A DNA stretch of 64,000 nucleotides, taken from Janibacter limosus. GTDB taxonomy: Bacteria; Actinomycetota; Actinomycetes; Actinomycetales; Dermatophilaceae. Within the stretch, counting starts at the first letter, position 1, and the number at the start of each line of letters is the position of its first letter. The notes beneath the pieces are model-generated. The model was not told the origin of the DNA, made no database searches, and worked only from the letters and a program-made list of their open reading frames with translations. The stretch covers positions 1,116,001 to 1,180,000 of the forward strand of contig NZ_CP036164.1 of NCBI RefSeq assembly GCF_004295485.1, given 5' to 3'. Below are positions 1 to 9,098 of the stretch, in pieces. The position numbers and the translations under genes were made by a program.

Positions 1-262
<262 letters not shown>

Positions 263-313
263 ACACACACAACTTTGTTGCGTAACAAAAGAATGACTCG
301 CGTCCACTGTGCA

Positions 314-336
314 GTTCCCGAGATACGGTCGGGAAC
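314..336 (+). other. rRNA spacer hairpin, possible processing stem
   Basis: An 8-bp perfect inverted repeat (GTTCCCGA / TCGGGAAC, loop GATACGG) lies in the 23S-5S spacer. Such stems in rRNA spacers are often cut by RNases during maturation. The structure is seen in the sequence; the processing role is inference. Confidence 0.4.
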
Positions 337-355
337 ACCCACGTAACTCCATAGA

Positions 356-474
356 GTTTCGGCTGTCATAGCGAGGGGGAAACGCCCGGTCCCATTTCGA
401 ACCCGGAAGCTAAGCCCCTCAGCGCCGATGGTACTGCACTGGGAACGGTGTGGGAGAGTAGGACGCAGCCGGAC
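356..474 (+). rRNA. rrf: 5S rRNA
   Basis: About 119 bases with the standard 5S features: a GTTTCGGCTG-type 5' strand pairing with the 3' CGCAGCCGGAC strand to form helix I, the CCCATTTCGAACCCGG loop of domain beta, and GGGAGAGTAGGACGC near the end. Ends are set by the helix I pairing and may shift by a few bases. It is the last gene of the rRNA operon, followed 13 bases later by a strong hairpin. Confidence 0.93.
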
Positions 475-486
475 AACCATTGAGCC

Positions 487-517
487 GAGAGCCCCCAACG
501 AGTCGTTGGGGGCTCTC
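487..517 (+). terminator. Terminator of the rRNA operon
   Basis: GAGAGCCCCCAAC and GTTGGGGGCTCTC form a perfect 13-bp GC-rich stem with loop GAGTC, directly after 5S. There is no clear U-tract, as is common in actinobacteria. A second small hairpin (TCCCCC/GGGGGA, 559-573) follows before the next gene. Confidence 0.8.
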
Positions 518-617
518 GCGCGTTCCACGACAAAAGTGTCGCACTGTGTTGCATTGAGTCCCCCGTCGGGGGAGTGTTGCCCTGACAGGGGCACCAGGTC
601 GAGAGAGGTTGTTGGAC

Positions 618-1637
618 GTGGACGAAGGGTCAAGCAGGCCGGACCGTGGGCGAGGTGCGTCCGGTGGACGCCCCGAGCGGAGCGGTAACGGACGTCCCAG
701 CGGAGGAGGCCGCCCAGGAGGCCCCTCCCGTGGAGGCAGCCGAGAAGACCGCGGAGGCCGCGGCGGTGGCTGGGAGCGGCGCGATGACCGTCGCGACGAT
801 CGCGGTGGATCGCGTGGCGGTTCGCGTCCTGAGCGCGGAGGTTCCAATCGCGAGGACGAGGAGAACCGCGGTGGGTCGCGCCTGGTGCCGAAGCAAGGGC
901 GCCGGCCCGAGCCAGCGATCTCACCGGATGTCACGGGCGCCGAGCTGGACCGCAGTGTGCGACAGCAGCTGCGCACGCTGAGCAAGGAGAACGCCGACGG
1001 CGTGGCTCAGCACCTCGTGATGGTTGCCGCCCTGCTCGAGGCCGAAGACCTCGACGGAGCTCTGGCGCACGCGGAGACTGCCGTACGTCGTGCCGGGCGT
1101 GTGCCCGCTGCTCGTGAGGCGCTTGGCTTTGTCGCCTACCGCATGGGTGACTTCGCCCGCGCCCTGACAGAATTCCGTACCGTGCGCCGGCTGAGTGGCT
1201 CCTCCCACCTGCTGCCTCTCATGGTCGACTGCGAGCGTGGTCTGGGTCGTCCGGCCCGGGCTCTTGAGCTGCTGGGCTCTCCCGAGGCACGGCACCTGGG
1301 ACAAGAGGACCAGGTCGAGCTGCTCATCGTGGGCTCGGGTATCCGACGTGACATGGGCCAACCCCAGGCCGCGGTGCTCGCGCTCCAGGGCCAGGTCGAC
1401 AAGGTGGCCACGAAGCCGTGGGCCGCGCGTGTCTGGTACGCCTACGCTGATGCACTGCTCGATGTCGGCCGCCGCGACGATGCCCGTGCCTGGTTTGCGA
1501 AGGCTGCAGTGGCTGACCAAGACGGTGAGACGGATGCGATCGAACGCGTCGAAGAGCTCGACGGAGTGCAGCTGGCCGAGGTCGAGCTGACCGATGAGCC
1601 CGGTCACGATGACGGGCAGGGACGCCGGGAGTCGTGA
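618..1637 (+). CDS. TPR-like protein with an RG-rich N-terminus
   Basis: About 339 residues. Residues 1-90 are a low-complexity RGG/RGD-type tail (repeated GGSRGG, ERRDDRR), a composition typical of RNA-binding or disordered regions. The rest (about 100-310) is helical, with TPR-like units such as AEDLDGALAHAETAVRRA and MGDFARALTEFRTVRR. No catalytic motif is seen. Start: TTG codons at 609 and 612 are possible, but the AGAGAGG ribosome site (602-608) is best spaced for GTG 618. It overlaps the HAD gene by GTGA, implying coupled translation. Similar TPR proteins beside HAD-IIA phosphatases occur in other actinobacteria, but the role is unknown. Confidence 0.8.
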   Translation: MDEGSSRPDRGRGASGGRPERSGNGRPSGGGRPGGPSRGGSREDRGGRGGGWERRDDRRDDRGGSRGGSRPERGGSNREDEENRGGSRLVPKQGRRPEPAISPDVTGAELDRSVRQQLRTLSKENADGVAQHLVMVAALLEAEDLDGALAHAETAVRRAGRVPAAREALGFVAYRMGDFARALTEFRTVRRLSGSSHLLPLMVDCERGLGRPARALELLGSPEARHLGQEDQVELLIVGSGIRRDMGQPQAAVLALQGQVDKVATKPWAARVWYAYADALLDVGRRDDARAWFAKAAVADQDGETDAIERVEELDGVQLAEVELTDEPGHDDGQGRRES

Positions 1638-2620
1638 CGGGCGTCGGGCTGGCCGCACGGTTCGACGGAGTGGTCTGTGACCTCGACGGTGTCGTCTACG
1701 CGGGGCCCGGGGCCATCGAGCACGCAGCCGATGCGCTCAATGCGTTGACGATCCCTGTCGTCTTCGCGACAAACAATGCCTCGCGCAGTCCGCACGATGT
1801 CGGTGAGCACCTCCGGCGGCTCGGTCTGCGGGCTTGCGACGGGGCCGTGCTGACGTCCTCTCTGGCTGCGGCCAGAATCCTTGCCCGCGACCTGCCATCG
1901 GGCAGCCAGGTCATGGCGGTCGGGGGGCCCGGTGTCGCCGAGGCACTGCGTGCGGTCGGACTGCACCCCCTTACGCCCGGTGCCGACGGCGCGCCGGCGG
2001 CGGTGCTTCAGGGATATGGCGCTGAGGTGACGGCCGCTGAGCTCGGTGAGGCTGCTCACGCGATTCGTGCCGGTGCTCGGTGGGTGGCCACCAACGACGA
2101 CCCCACGTTGCCGACAGAGTCGGGCCCCGCGCCCGGCAACGGCGCGCTGGTCGCAGCGGTGCGTCTGGCCGTCGACGTAGACCCCGAGGTCGTCGGCAAG
2201 CCACATCCCCCCATGTACGAGATGGCGGCCGAGGTGCTCGGTGCACACCCGGCCAGGGTCATCGCGGTCGGCGACCGGCTGGGTACGGACATCCGTGGGG
2301 CCGTCGCGACCGGGATGGCGGGAGTGCTCGTGCTGACAGGTGTCCATGGTCCGGCCGATGCCGCGGCTGCCCCCGTCGACCGCCGGCCCGACTATGTCGT
2401 GGAGGACCTCAGAGGACTTCACGAGCACTACCCCGAGGCACAACGTGAGGGAGACTGGTGTGTGCGAGGTGGCGCTCGTGCCCGTGTCGCAGAAGGCCGG
2501 CTGTCGGTCGACGGCGACGGCATGGACGCCATCAGGGCATCTCTGGACGCCGTGTGGGCTGCAGCTGATGGCGGGCAACTTCGCAGAGAGGACACCGGCC
2601 GGCTCCTGACCAACGGGTAG
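1634..2620 (+). CDS. HAD-IIA family phosphatase (NagD/PGP-like)
   Basis: 328 residues, the normal length for HAD subfamily IIA. Motif I is CDLDGVVY (residues 15-22) with nucleophile Asp16 and acid Asp18; motif II is FATNNAS; motif III Lys is in VVGKPHPPMY; motif IV is GDRLGTDI. The C2 cap lies between motifs II and III. These enzymes remove phosphate from small molecules such as sugar phosphates, phosphoglycolate or p-nitrophenyl phosphate; the substrate cannot be read from sequence. The last 70 residues, after the core ends near VVEDL, are an extension of unclear role. It starts inside the TPR gene stop and is probably cotranscribed with it. Confidence 0.88.
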   Translation: MTGVGLAARFDGVVCDLDGVVYAGPGAIEHAADALNALTIPVVFATNNASRSPHDVGEHLRRLGLRACDGAVLTSSLAAARILARDLPSGSQVMAVGGPGVAEALRAVGLHPLTPGADGAPAAVLQGYGAEVTAAELGEAAHAIRAGARWVATNDDPTLPTESGPAPGNGALVAAVRLAVDVDPEVVGKPHPPMYEMAAEVLGAHPARVIAVGDRLGTDIRGAVATGMAGVLVLTGVHGPADAAAAPVDRRPDYVVEDLRGLHEHYPEAQREGDWCVRGGARARVAEGRLSVDGDGMDAIRASLDAVWAAADGGQLRREDTGRLLTNG

Positions 2621-2649
2621 CGTGGCCTGCAGCCAACTGGAGGAGTGAC

Positions 2650-3180
2650 GTGGACCCTGTACGCGCAATGATCCATCTGGGCCTGAAGGTGACCGAGACG
2701 ACCCTGGACCGGGCGCTCGACGTCGTCCGACTGGCCGACACGCTGCTGGCCGCCACGGCGGAGCAGCCACTGCGTGAGCGCGACACCGACGCCGCGGCGT
2801 GGCCCGACGAGGAGCAGGCCGATCTCGACGCGCTGAGTGCGACGCTTCGTGCGCGAGGGGGAGGACCCTCCCTTCGCGGCGAGCCCGTGACGACGAGTGC
2901 GGCTCGTCCGGTCACGAGGCCCGTGAAGAGGACGACGGCCACCGCGTCTCCGGTCAAGAGCACGGCGAAGAAGAGCACGGCGAAGAAGACACCGGCGAAG
3001 AAGCGTCCGGCCAAGAAGGCTTCAGCGGCGGCAGACACCACCAGTCCTGCCAAGACGACCGCCAAGACGACCGCCAAGAAGACCACCAAGGCGGCCGCGA
3101 AGAAGACGGCGAAGAGGACTCCGAGCACGATCGCCCCGAAGACGCCTCCCCCCAGCCCGGACGTGCGTGCGGATGGCTGA
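2650..3180 (+). CDS. Lysine-rich protein with AKKT-type repeats, histone-like
   Basis: 176 residues with GTG start behind GGAGGAG. The N-terminus (about 1-60) is a predicted amphipathic helical segment. From about residue 95 to 165 the chain is almost only Lys, Ala, Thr and Pro, in units such as AKKTPAKKRPAKK and TAKTTAKKTTK. This resembles the C-terminal tails of actinobacterial HU and histone H1-like proteins, so nucleic-acid or polyanion binding is likely. There is no HU fold in the N-terminus. Specific function is unknown. It overlaps the next small gene by 8 bases. Confidence 0.7.
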   Translation: MDPVRAMIHLGLKVTETTLDRALDVVRLADTLLAATAEQPLRERDTDAAAWPDEEQADLDALSATLRARGGGPSLRGEPVTTSAARPVTRPVKRTTATASPVKSTAKKSTAKKTPAKKRPAKKASAAADTTSPAKTTAKTTAKKTTKAAAKKTAKRTPSTIAPKTPPPSPDVRADG

Positions 3181-3448
3181 TTTCCCCGTGCCGTCTGCCC
3201 CCCGGCCCGGTCCGCCGCAGCCCCTCCCTTCGCCGCCGGCTGCCACGCCTGCTCCCACCCCTGCGTCGGTCGAGATGCCGTCCGTCCCCGACGACGGGGG
3301 GTCGACGCCCCAGACCGGTGACCTCGTCGTCGACGCCACGCTGCGCGACCTCGCCGCGGTGGACCCCACGGACCTCGATGCGGTCCTGACTGCGGGCGAG
3401 TCGGTGCACGCCACCTTGACCGCACGCCTGTCCGACCTCGGGTCCTGA
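3173..3448 (+). CDS. Small Pro-rich protein, unknown function
   Basis: About 91 residues from ATG 3173 (GTG at 3167 is an alternative). The first 45 residues are Pro/Ala-rich (PSAPRPGPPQPLPSPP), then an acidic helical part of about 45 residues (DLVVDATLRDLAAVDPTDLD). No known domain is recognised. It sits between the lysine-rich gene and tlyA with 4-base or overlapping joints, so it is likely translated as part of the same operon. It could be an accessory or interaction protein of its basic upstream neighbour; that is speculation from opposite charge and gene order. Confidence 0.6.
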   Translation: MADFPVPSAPRPGPPQPLPSPPAATPAPTPASVEMPSVPDDGGSTPQTGDLVVDATLRDLAAVDPTDLDAVLTAGESVHATLTARLSDLGS

Positions 3449-3452
3449 CCCG

Positions 3453-4259
3453 GTGCCCGACAGCTCCAGACTCGATGTCGCTCTCGTGGCGCGGGGGCTT
3501 GCCCGTAGCCGTACCCGTGCACGGGCCCTCATCGAGGCCGGCGAGGTCGCCGTGGGCGGTGTCGTGGCGAGCAAGACCTCGCTGCGGGTGGGGCCGGACG
3601 AGGACCTCGAGGTCCGGTCGGACCGGGACCGGTGGGTCGGGCGTGCCGCGGGCAAGCTGGTCGGCGCCCTGACCGACTTCGACATCCCGGTCAGCGGCCG
3701 GCGCTGCATCGACATCGGTGCCTGCACGGGTGGCTTCACCCAGGTACTGCTCGAGCACGGCGCCGCGCACGTCATCGCTCTCGACGTGGGCCACGACCAG
3801 CTCGCACCCGAGATCGCCGCCGACCCTCGGGTCAGCGAGCGCAGCGGCACGACGATCCGTGGCCTGACCCCCGAGGACATCGGAGGTGCTGTCGAGCTCG
3901 CCGTGGGGGACCTGAGCTTCATCTCCCTTCGCCTCGTGCTGGCCGAGATCCACGCACTGCTCACACCGCAGGGCGACGCGGTGCTGCTCATCAAGCCGCA
4001 GTTCGAGGTCGGCCGGCACGGGCTGGGGCGCAAGGGCGTCGTCACGGACCCGTCGGCACGCAGGGCGGCCGTCGAGGCAGTCCTCGCGAGCGCCGGGGAG
4101 GTCGGCTTCGCCGTGCTGGGGGTGACCCACAGCCCCGTGCGTGGGGGAGAGGGAAATCACGAGTACCTCGTGCACCTGACCCGGCGCACCCGTGAGGGGC
4201 TGACATGGCAGGCTCAGCAGGTGATCGCGCACGAGCTGACGCAGGAGGAGGGCCGATGA
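3453..4259 (+). CDS. tlyA: TlyA-family rRNA 2'-O-methyltransferase
   Basis: 268 residues, family length. An N-terminal S4-type RNA-binding domain (about 4-62, RLDVALVARGLARSRTRARALI) precedes an FtsJ/RrmJ-like methyltransferase. The SAM motif is DIGACTGGFTQ (87-97); DLSFISL and KPQFEVGR carry the acidic and lysine positions of the K-D-K-E centre. TlyA methylates ribose 2'-OH of cytidine in 16S and/or 23S rRNA in mycobacteria, which makes ribosomes sensitive to capreomycin-type drugs. The GTG start lies 4 bases after the upstream stop; it overlaps nadK by ATGA. In actinobacteria tlyA-nadK-recN is a standard order. Confidence 0.93.
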   Translation: MPDSSRLDVALVARGLARSRTRARALIEAGEVAVGGVVASKTSLRVGPDEDLEVRSDRDRWVGRAAGKLVGALTDFDIPVSGRRCIDIGACTGGFTQVLLEHGAAHVIALDVGHDQLAPEIAADPRVSERSGTTIRGLTPEDIGGAVELAVGDLSFISLRLVLAEIHALLTPQGDAVLLIKPQFEVGRHGLGRKGVVTDPSARRAAVEAVLASAGEVGFAVLGVTHSPVRGGEGNHEYLVHLTRRTREGLTWQAQQVIAHELTQEEGR

Positions 4260-5170
4260 CCTCGACCCCTCGACGGGTGCTGCTGCTCGCACACCCGGGA
4301 CGAGCCGAGGCGCTCGAGGTCGCTCTGGGCGTCGCCGACCGTCTCGCCGAGGCCGGTATCGAGGTCCGGCTGCCCGCAGGCGACCTCGGTGACACCATTC
4401 TCGCCCACCACCCCGCGGTCGCCGTGCACGACGGCGACGACCCGGCCCGCGATGTCGAGCTCGTCGTCGTCCTCGGCGGTGACGGCACGATCCTGCGAGG
4501 CGCCGAGATGGCGCGCGGGGCCAATGTCCCCGTCCTGGGAGTCAACCTCGGGCACGTCGGCTTCCTCGCCGAGGCGGAGCGCGAGGACATCGACGCGACC
4601 GTCGACCACATCGTCGGACGGGCCTACGAGGTCGAGGAGCGGATGGCGCTCGACGTCGTGGCCACTCTCCAGGGCCGCGAGATCGCCCGTAGCTGGGCGC
4701 TCAACGAGGTCACCGTCGAGAAGGCCTCGCGCGAGCGGATGCTGGTCCTGACCGTCGAGATCGACGGCCGCCCCCTGTCCACCTGGGGCTGCGACGGCGT
4801 CGTCATGGCCACCCCGACGGGCTCGACCGCCTATGCCTTCTCAGCGGGCGGGCCGGTCGTGTGGCCCGGTGTCGAGGCGATGCTCGTCGTGCCGATCAGC
4901 GCGCACGCCCTCTTCGCCCGGCCGCTCGTCGTGGCGCCGACGTCAGACCTGGCCGTCGACCTGGTGCCCGGCACGGAGGGCCACGGCGTCCTGTGGTGCG
5001 ACGGACGTCGCGCGGTCGACCTGCCTCCCGGTGCCCGTATCGAGGTGAGCCGCTCCGCGCAGCCGGTCCGGCTGGCGCGCCTGAGCAGCTCCCCCTTCAC
5101 CGACCGCCTCGTCGCGAAGTTCGATCTGTCCGTGCACGGCTGGCGGGGCCGCTCCCGCTCCGGGGACTGA
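4256..5170 (+). CDS. nadK: NAD kinase
   Basis: 304 residues. It phosphorylates NAD(H) to NADP(H), the only route to NADP. The kinase motif is LGGDGTIL (73-80), followed by PVLGVNLGHVGFLAE, and the substrate-binding ATPTGSTAYAFSAGGP in the second domain. The ATG overlaps the tlyA stop (ATGA) and has a GGAGGAG site 6 bases upstream. recN starts 1 base after its stop. No unusual residues were seen. Confidence 0.96.
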   Translation: MTSTPRRVLLLAHPGRAEALEVALGVADRLAEAGIEVRLPAGDLGDTILAHHPAVAVHDGDDPARDVELVVVLGGDGTILRGAEMARGANVPVLGVNLGHVGFLAEAEREDIDATVDHIVGRAYEVEERMALDVVATLQGREIARSWALNEVTVEKASRERMLVLTVEIDGRPLSTWGCDGVVMATPTGSTAYAFSAGGPVVWPGVEAMLVVPISAHALFARPLVVAPTSDLAVDLVPGTEGHGVLWCDGRRAVDLPPGARIEVSRSAQPVRLARLSSSPFTDRLVAKFDLSVHGWRGRSRSGD

Positions 5171-5171
5171 C

Positions 5172-6905
5172 ATGCTGCGCGAGCTGCACATCCGCGATCT
5201 CGGCGTCATCGAGGACGCGACCCTCACCCTGCACCCGGGCCTGACCGTCGTCACGGGGGAGACCGGCGCCGGCAAGACGATGGTCGTCACCGGCCTCGGC
5301 CTGGTCCTCGGTGGCCGGGCCGACGCCGCACTGGTGCGCACCGGCAGCGACGAGGCCGTCGTCGAGGCCGAGCTGGAGCTCGCCGAGGACCACCGTGCGC
5401 GGCAGACGATCGCCGAGGTCGGTGGCATCGCCGACGAGCCGGAGCTCCTGCTGAGCCGGACGGTGTCCGCCGCGGGTCGCAGCCGGGCCCACGTGGGTGG
5501 CCGGCGCGCGCCGATCGGCGTCCTGACCGACCTCGGGGAGGGCCTCGTCGCCGTCCACGGCCAGGCCGACCAGTGGCGCTTGAAGCGTCCGGCCCAGCAC
5601 CGTGCCCTGCTCGACGACTTCGGCGGTGCCGAGGTGAGCGTGGCCGCCACCGAGGTCTCCGCGGCCTTCCGCGAGTGGCAGCAGGCGAAGGGGGATCTGG
5701 CCCGGCTCGTCGACGGCGAGCGAACCCGCTTGCAGGAGATCGAGCTGCTCACCCACCAGCTCGAGCAGATCGACGAGGTCGACCCCGTGGCCGGTGAGGA
5801 CGTCGAGCTGGCCCGCGAGGCCGAGCGGCTCGGCCATGCCGAGGAGCTGCGGAGCGGGGCCGACACCGCCCACCGCCTGCTCTCCGACCCCGACAGCTTC
5901 ACCGGCGACGATGTCGTCGGGCGCATCGCCAGAGCCGGTGAGGAGATGACCCGGCTGGTCGAGCACGACGACCAGCTCGAGGACCTGCAGCGCCGTCTGG
6001 CAGAGGTGGGCGTCCTGACCTCAGAGCTGGCGACCGATCTGTCGGCCTACGCCGCCGACATCGAGGTCGACCCGACCCGGCTGAGCACCACCCAGTCCCG
6101 GATCGCTGCCCTGCGAGAGCTCACCCGCAGGTACGGCGAGGACGTCGAGGCCGTGCTGCGGCACCGCGACGAGGCACGCGAGCGGCTCCTCGGCCTGCAG
6201 GGGGCGGACGAGCGCATCGACGAGCTCACCGGGCAGGTGGCCGACGCCGCGCAGCGGCTGACGAGGGCCGCCGGTGTGCTGACCGCAACCCGCACCAGTG
6301 CCGCAGCCCGACTCTCCACCGCGGTGGAGGGGGAGCTCGCTCACCTCGGCATGCCCAAGGCCCGGGTCGAGGTCGTGGTCGAGCCGCGGACCGACGACGC
6401 CGCCGCCGAGCTGGATGCGGGAGCAGGGGAGCCGCTGCGTGTCTCGGCCGACGGTGCGGACACCGTCGAGGTCCGGGTCGCCGCCAACCACGGCACACCG
6501 CCACGCTCGGTCGCCAAGGCAGCCTCGGGTGGTGAGCTCAGCAGGATCATGCTGGCCATCGAGGTCGCCACCGCGGGGTCCACCGCCAGCCAGGTACCCA
6601 CCTTCGTCTTCGACGAGGTCGATGCCGGGGTGGGTGGTCGGGCAGCGCTGGACGTCGGCGCCCGTCTGGCCGCGCTCGCCCGGACCAGCCAGGTCATCGT
6701 CGTGACCCACCTGGCACAGGTGGCCGCACACGCGGACCGGCACCTCGTGGTGCACAAGACCCACGGCGACCAGGTCACCTCCAGCGGGGTCCGGGCCGTC
6801 GACGGTGACGAGCGTCTCGCCGAGCTCTCCCGGATGATGGGTGGGGACGACACGAGCGTGGGTCTCGAGCACGCCCACGAGCTGCTTCAGCAGTGTCGTC
6901 GCTGA
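5172..6905 (+). CDS. recN: DNA repair protein RecN
   Basis: 577 residues, SMC-like ATPase of double-strand break repair. Walker A is GETGAGKT (29-36). The central part (about 160-380) is the coiled-coil arm. The C-terminus has the signature ASGGELSRIMLAIE and Walker B TFVFDEVDAGVGG, then the D/H-loop TSQVIVVTHLAQVAAHAD. All catalytic elements are present. The ATG at 5172 follows the nadK stop by one base; downstream steA begins 31 bases later. Confidence 0.96.
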   Translation: MLRELHIRDLGVIEDATLTLHPGLTVVTGETGAGKTMVVTGLGLVLGGRADAALVRTGSDEAVVEAELELAEDHRARQTIAEVGGIADEPELLLSRTVSAAGRSRAHVGGRRAPIGVLTDLGEGLVAVHGQADQWRLKRPAQHRALLDDFGGAEVSVAATEVSAAFREWQQAKGDLARLVDGERTRLQEIELLTHQLEQIDEVDPVAGEDVELAREAERLGHAEELRSGADTAHRLLSDPDSFTGDDVVGRIARAGEEMTRLVEHDDQLEDLQRRLAEVGVLTSELATDLSAYAADIEVDPTRLSTTQSRIAALRELTRRYGEDVEAVLRHRDEARERLLGLQGADERIDELTGQVADAAQRLTRAAGVLTATRTSAAARLSTAVEGELAHLGMPKARVEVVVEPRTDDAAAELDAGAGEPLRVSADGADTVEVRVAANHGTPPRSVAKAASGGELSRIMLAIEVATAGSTASQVPTFVFDEVDAGVGGRAALDVGARLAALARTSQVIVVTHLAQVAAHADRHLVVHKTHGDQVTSSGVRAVDGDERLAELSRMMGGDDTSVGLEHAHELLQQCRR

Positions 6906-6936
6906 ATCCGCACGGCTTCATGGGACGATGCACCGG

Positions 6937-8121
6937 ATGGCCATTCGACTGACCCGCGACACGTCCCGTGAGCCGGCCCTGCCGGGCCTCAACGGTCCCG
7001 TGCGGGTCGACCGACGGACCAAGGACCTCACCAAGCGCCTGCGGCCGGGTGACATCGCGGTCATCGACCACACCGACATCGACCGCGTGAGCGGTGAGGC
7101 CCTGGTTGACCGCCGGCCCGCGGCCGTGGTCAACGCCGGTCGGTCCGTCAGCGGCCGATACCCCAATGTGGGTCCTCAGATCCTGCTGGACGCCGGCATC
7201 CCGCTCATCGATGTGGACGACGACACGCTGATGGACCGCCTCAAGGACGGTGCCAGGGCGAGCGTCGACGGCGCCGTGCTCCGTCTCGCCTCCGGCGAGA
7301 CGGTCGCGGGGCAGCTGTGGGACACGGCGATGCTCGCGGAGACGATGGATGAGGCACGGGCTAGTCTGAGTCAGCAGCTCGAGGCCTTCGCCGCCAACAC
7401 GATGGCCTACATCAACGAGGAGCGCGACCTCCTCTTCGACGGTGTCGGGGTCCCCGAGATCTCCACCAACATGCTCGACCGGCACGTCCTCATCGTCGTC
7501 CGCGGGTACCACTACAAGGAGGACCTCGCCGCCCTTCGCCACTACATCCGCGAGTACAAGCCCGTCCTCATCGGGGTGGACGGCGGCGCGGATGCACTCG
7601 TCGAGGCCGGGCACCGGCCGGACATCATCGTCGGCGACATGGACTCCGTCTCCGACTCCGTGCTCACCATGGGGGCCGAGGTCGTCGTGCACGCCTACCG
7701 GGACGGGCGCGCCCCAGGGGTCGCGCGAGTCGAGGCTCTCGGAGGCACCCCGGTGGTCTTCCCCGCGATGGGCACGAGCGAGGACATCGCGATGCTCCTC
7801 GCCGACGACAAGGGCGCAACCCTGATCGTGGCGGTCGGTACGCATGCGACGCTCGTCGAGTTCCTCGACAAGGGCCGGGCCGGGATGTCGAGCACCTTCC
7901 TCACCCGGCTACGGGTCGGCAGCAAGCTCATCGACGCGAAGGGCGTCAGCCGGCTCTACCGGACGCGGATATCGTCGTGGTCGCTCGTCGGTCTGGCCAT
8001 CGTCTGCCTGCTCTCGCTCTTCGTCGCGCTCTGGGCGACGCCGACCGGACAGGCCACCCTCCAACTGCTCGGTGCCCGCTGGGACGACCTGTGGGCACTC
8101 GTCGAAGGACTCCTCACGTGA
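6937..8121 (+). CDS. steA: SteA, cytokinetic ring-associated protein
   Basis: About 394 residues from ATG 6937 (ATG 6928 is possible). It resembles the SteA family (Rv1697 type), a thiamin pyrophosphokinase-like fold with GVDGGADALVEAGHRPDIIVGDMDS in the core and one C-terminal membrane helix (SWSLVGLAIVCLLSLFVALW, about 345-367). In Corynebacterium SteA forms a membrane complex with SteB at the division site and affects cell separation. The start MAIRLTRD and total length match the family. It overlaps the steB-like gene by GTGA, supporting a shared complex. Confidence 0.88.
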   Translation: MAIRLTRDTSREPALPGLNGPVRVDRRTKDLTKRLRPGDIAVIDHTDIDRVSGEALVDRRPAAVVNAGRSVSGRYPNVGPQILLDAGIPLIDVDDDTLMDRLKDGARASVDGAVLRLASGETVAGQLWDTAMLAETMDEARASLSQQLEAFAANTMAYINEERDLLFDGVGVPEISTNMLDRHVLIVVRGYHYKEDLAALRHYIREYKPVLIGVDGGADALVEAGHRPDIIVGDMDSVSDSVLTMGAEVVVHAYRDGRAPGVARVEALGGTPVVFPAMGTSEDIAMLLADDKGATLIVAVGTHATLVEFLDKGRAGMSSTFLTRLRVGSKLIDAKGVSRLYRTRISSWSLVGLAIVCLLSLFVALWATPTGQATLQLLGARWDDLWALVEGLLT

Positions 8122-9098
8122 TCGACTTCAGGTACCACCTCGTCTCCCTCGCAGCGGTGCTCATCGCCCTGTCGATCGGGATCGTGCTCGGCGCGGGGCC
8201 CCTCAACGACAACATCGGCAGCACCCTGTCGGGCGAGGTGACCAAGCTGCGCCAGGAGAAGGACGCCCTGCGTGCCCAGGGCAACGACCAGCGCCGGCAG
8301 ATCGACGGCCGTGACGCCTACGACGAGGCCACCCTGGACACCGTCGTGCAGGGACGGCTCACGGACCGCCAGGTCAACGTCGTGGCACTGCCGCAGGCCG
8401 CCGACGAGGACGTCACGGCCATCCGCGACACCCTCGAGCAGGCAGGTGCGAGCGTGGGGGAGACCGTCGAGGTGACGTCGGCCTGGGCCAGCACAGACGA
8501 CCAGCTCACCAGCACGCGCAGCACGGCCGGTCAGGCCGCGCTGCAACTCCTCCAGGTGGGGCCGGCCGTCCCCGACGGCGCGCAGCGCGTCGACCAGGCG
8601 CTCGCCGTGATCCTCACCGGACGCACCAAGGCCGGCAGCCCTGACAAGGCCCCCCCGTCGGACCGGGAGGCCGCGTGGTCCGAGCTGCGCGACGCCGGGC
8701 TGGTCAAGGGGTCGGACACGCCCCCAGCGGCCGCTGAGCTCGTCGTGCTGGTGGGGGGCCCGGTGCCCGCGACGACTGCCGACAGCACCGATGCCGTCGA
8801 CCGCGAGGCCGAGCGCATCGCCGGGTCCTGGGTGGCCCTGACGCATCTCGTCCAGACCCACGCCGACGGCACGGTGCTCGCCGCCGCAGAGGCCGACACC
8901 GGCACGAGCGATGCGTCCCCGCTGACGATGGCCCGGACCCCCGGCAGCCTCGCCGACAGGGTCTCGACCGTCGACGTCCCCTCGATCCCGATGGGCCGAG
9001 CGGCCGTCGTGCTGGCACTCGTCGAGCAGTCCGACGGTGGGTCGGGCGACTACGGGCTGGGCCAGAGCGCCGACGGCCCGGTGCCGACCCTGAAGTGA
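8118..9098 (+). CDS. steB: SteB/MctB-family membrane protein
   Basis: 326 residues from GTG 8118. It begins MIDFRYHLVSLAAVLIALSI, one N-terminal membrane helix (about 7-27), then a coiled coil (EVTKLRQEKDALRAQ) and an extracytoplasmic domain. The family (DUF3186) includes SteB, partner of SteA in division, and MctB of Mycobacterium, linked to copper export. Position next to steA favours the SteB role here. No copper-binding Met/Cys cluster is visible, so the copper transporter label should be used with care. Confidence 0.85.
   Translation: MIDFRYHLVSLAAVLIALSIGIVLGAGPLNDNIGSTLSGEVTKLRQEKDALRAQGNDQRRQIDGRDAYDEATLDTVVQGRLTDRQVNVVALPQAADEDVTAIRDTLEQAGASVGETVEVTSAWASTDDQLTSTRSTAGQAALQLLQVGPAVPDGAQRVDQALAVILTGRTKAGSPDKAPPSDREAAWSELRDAGLVKGSDTPPAAAELVVLVGGPVPATTADSTDAVDREAERIAGSWVALTHLVQTHADGTVLAAAEADTGTSDASPLTMARTPGSLADRVSTVDVPSIPMGRAAVVLALVEQSDGGSGDYGLGQSADGPVPTLK

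Noticed and set aside
2532..4292. Long minus-strand open frame of 586 codons
   Set aside because: Antisense to the lysine-rich gene, tlyA and others; Val/Ala-rich product with no family pattern; arises from high GC.
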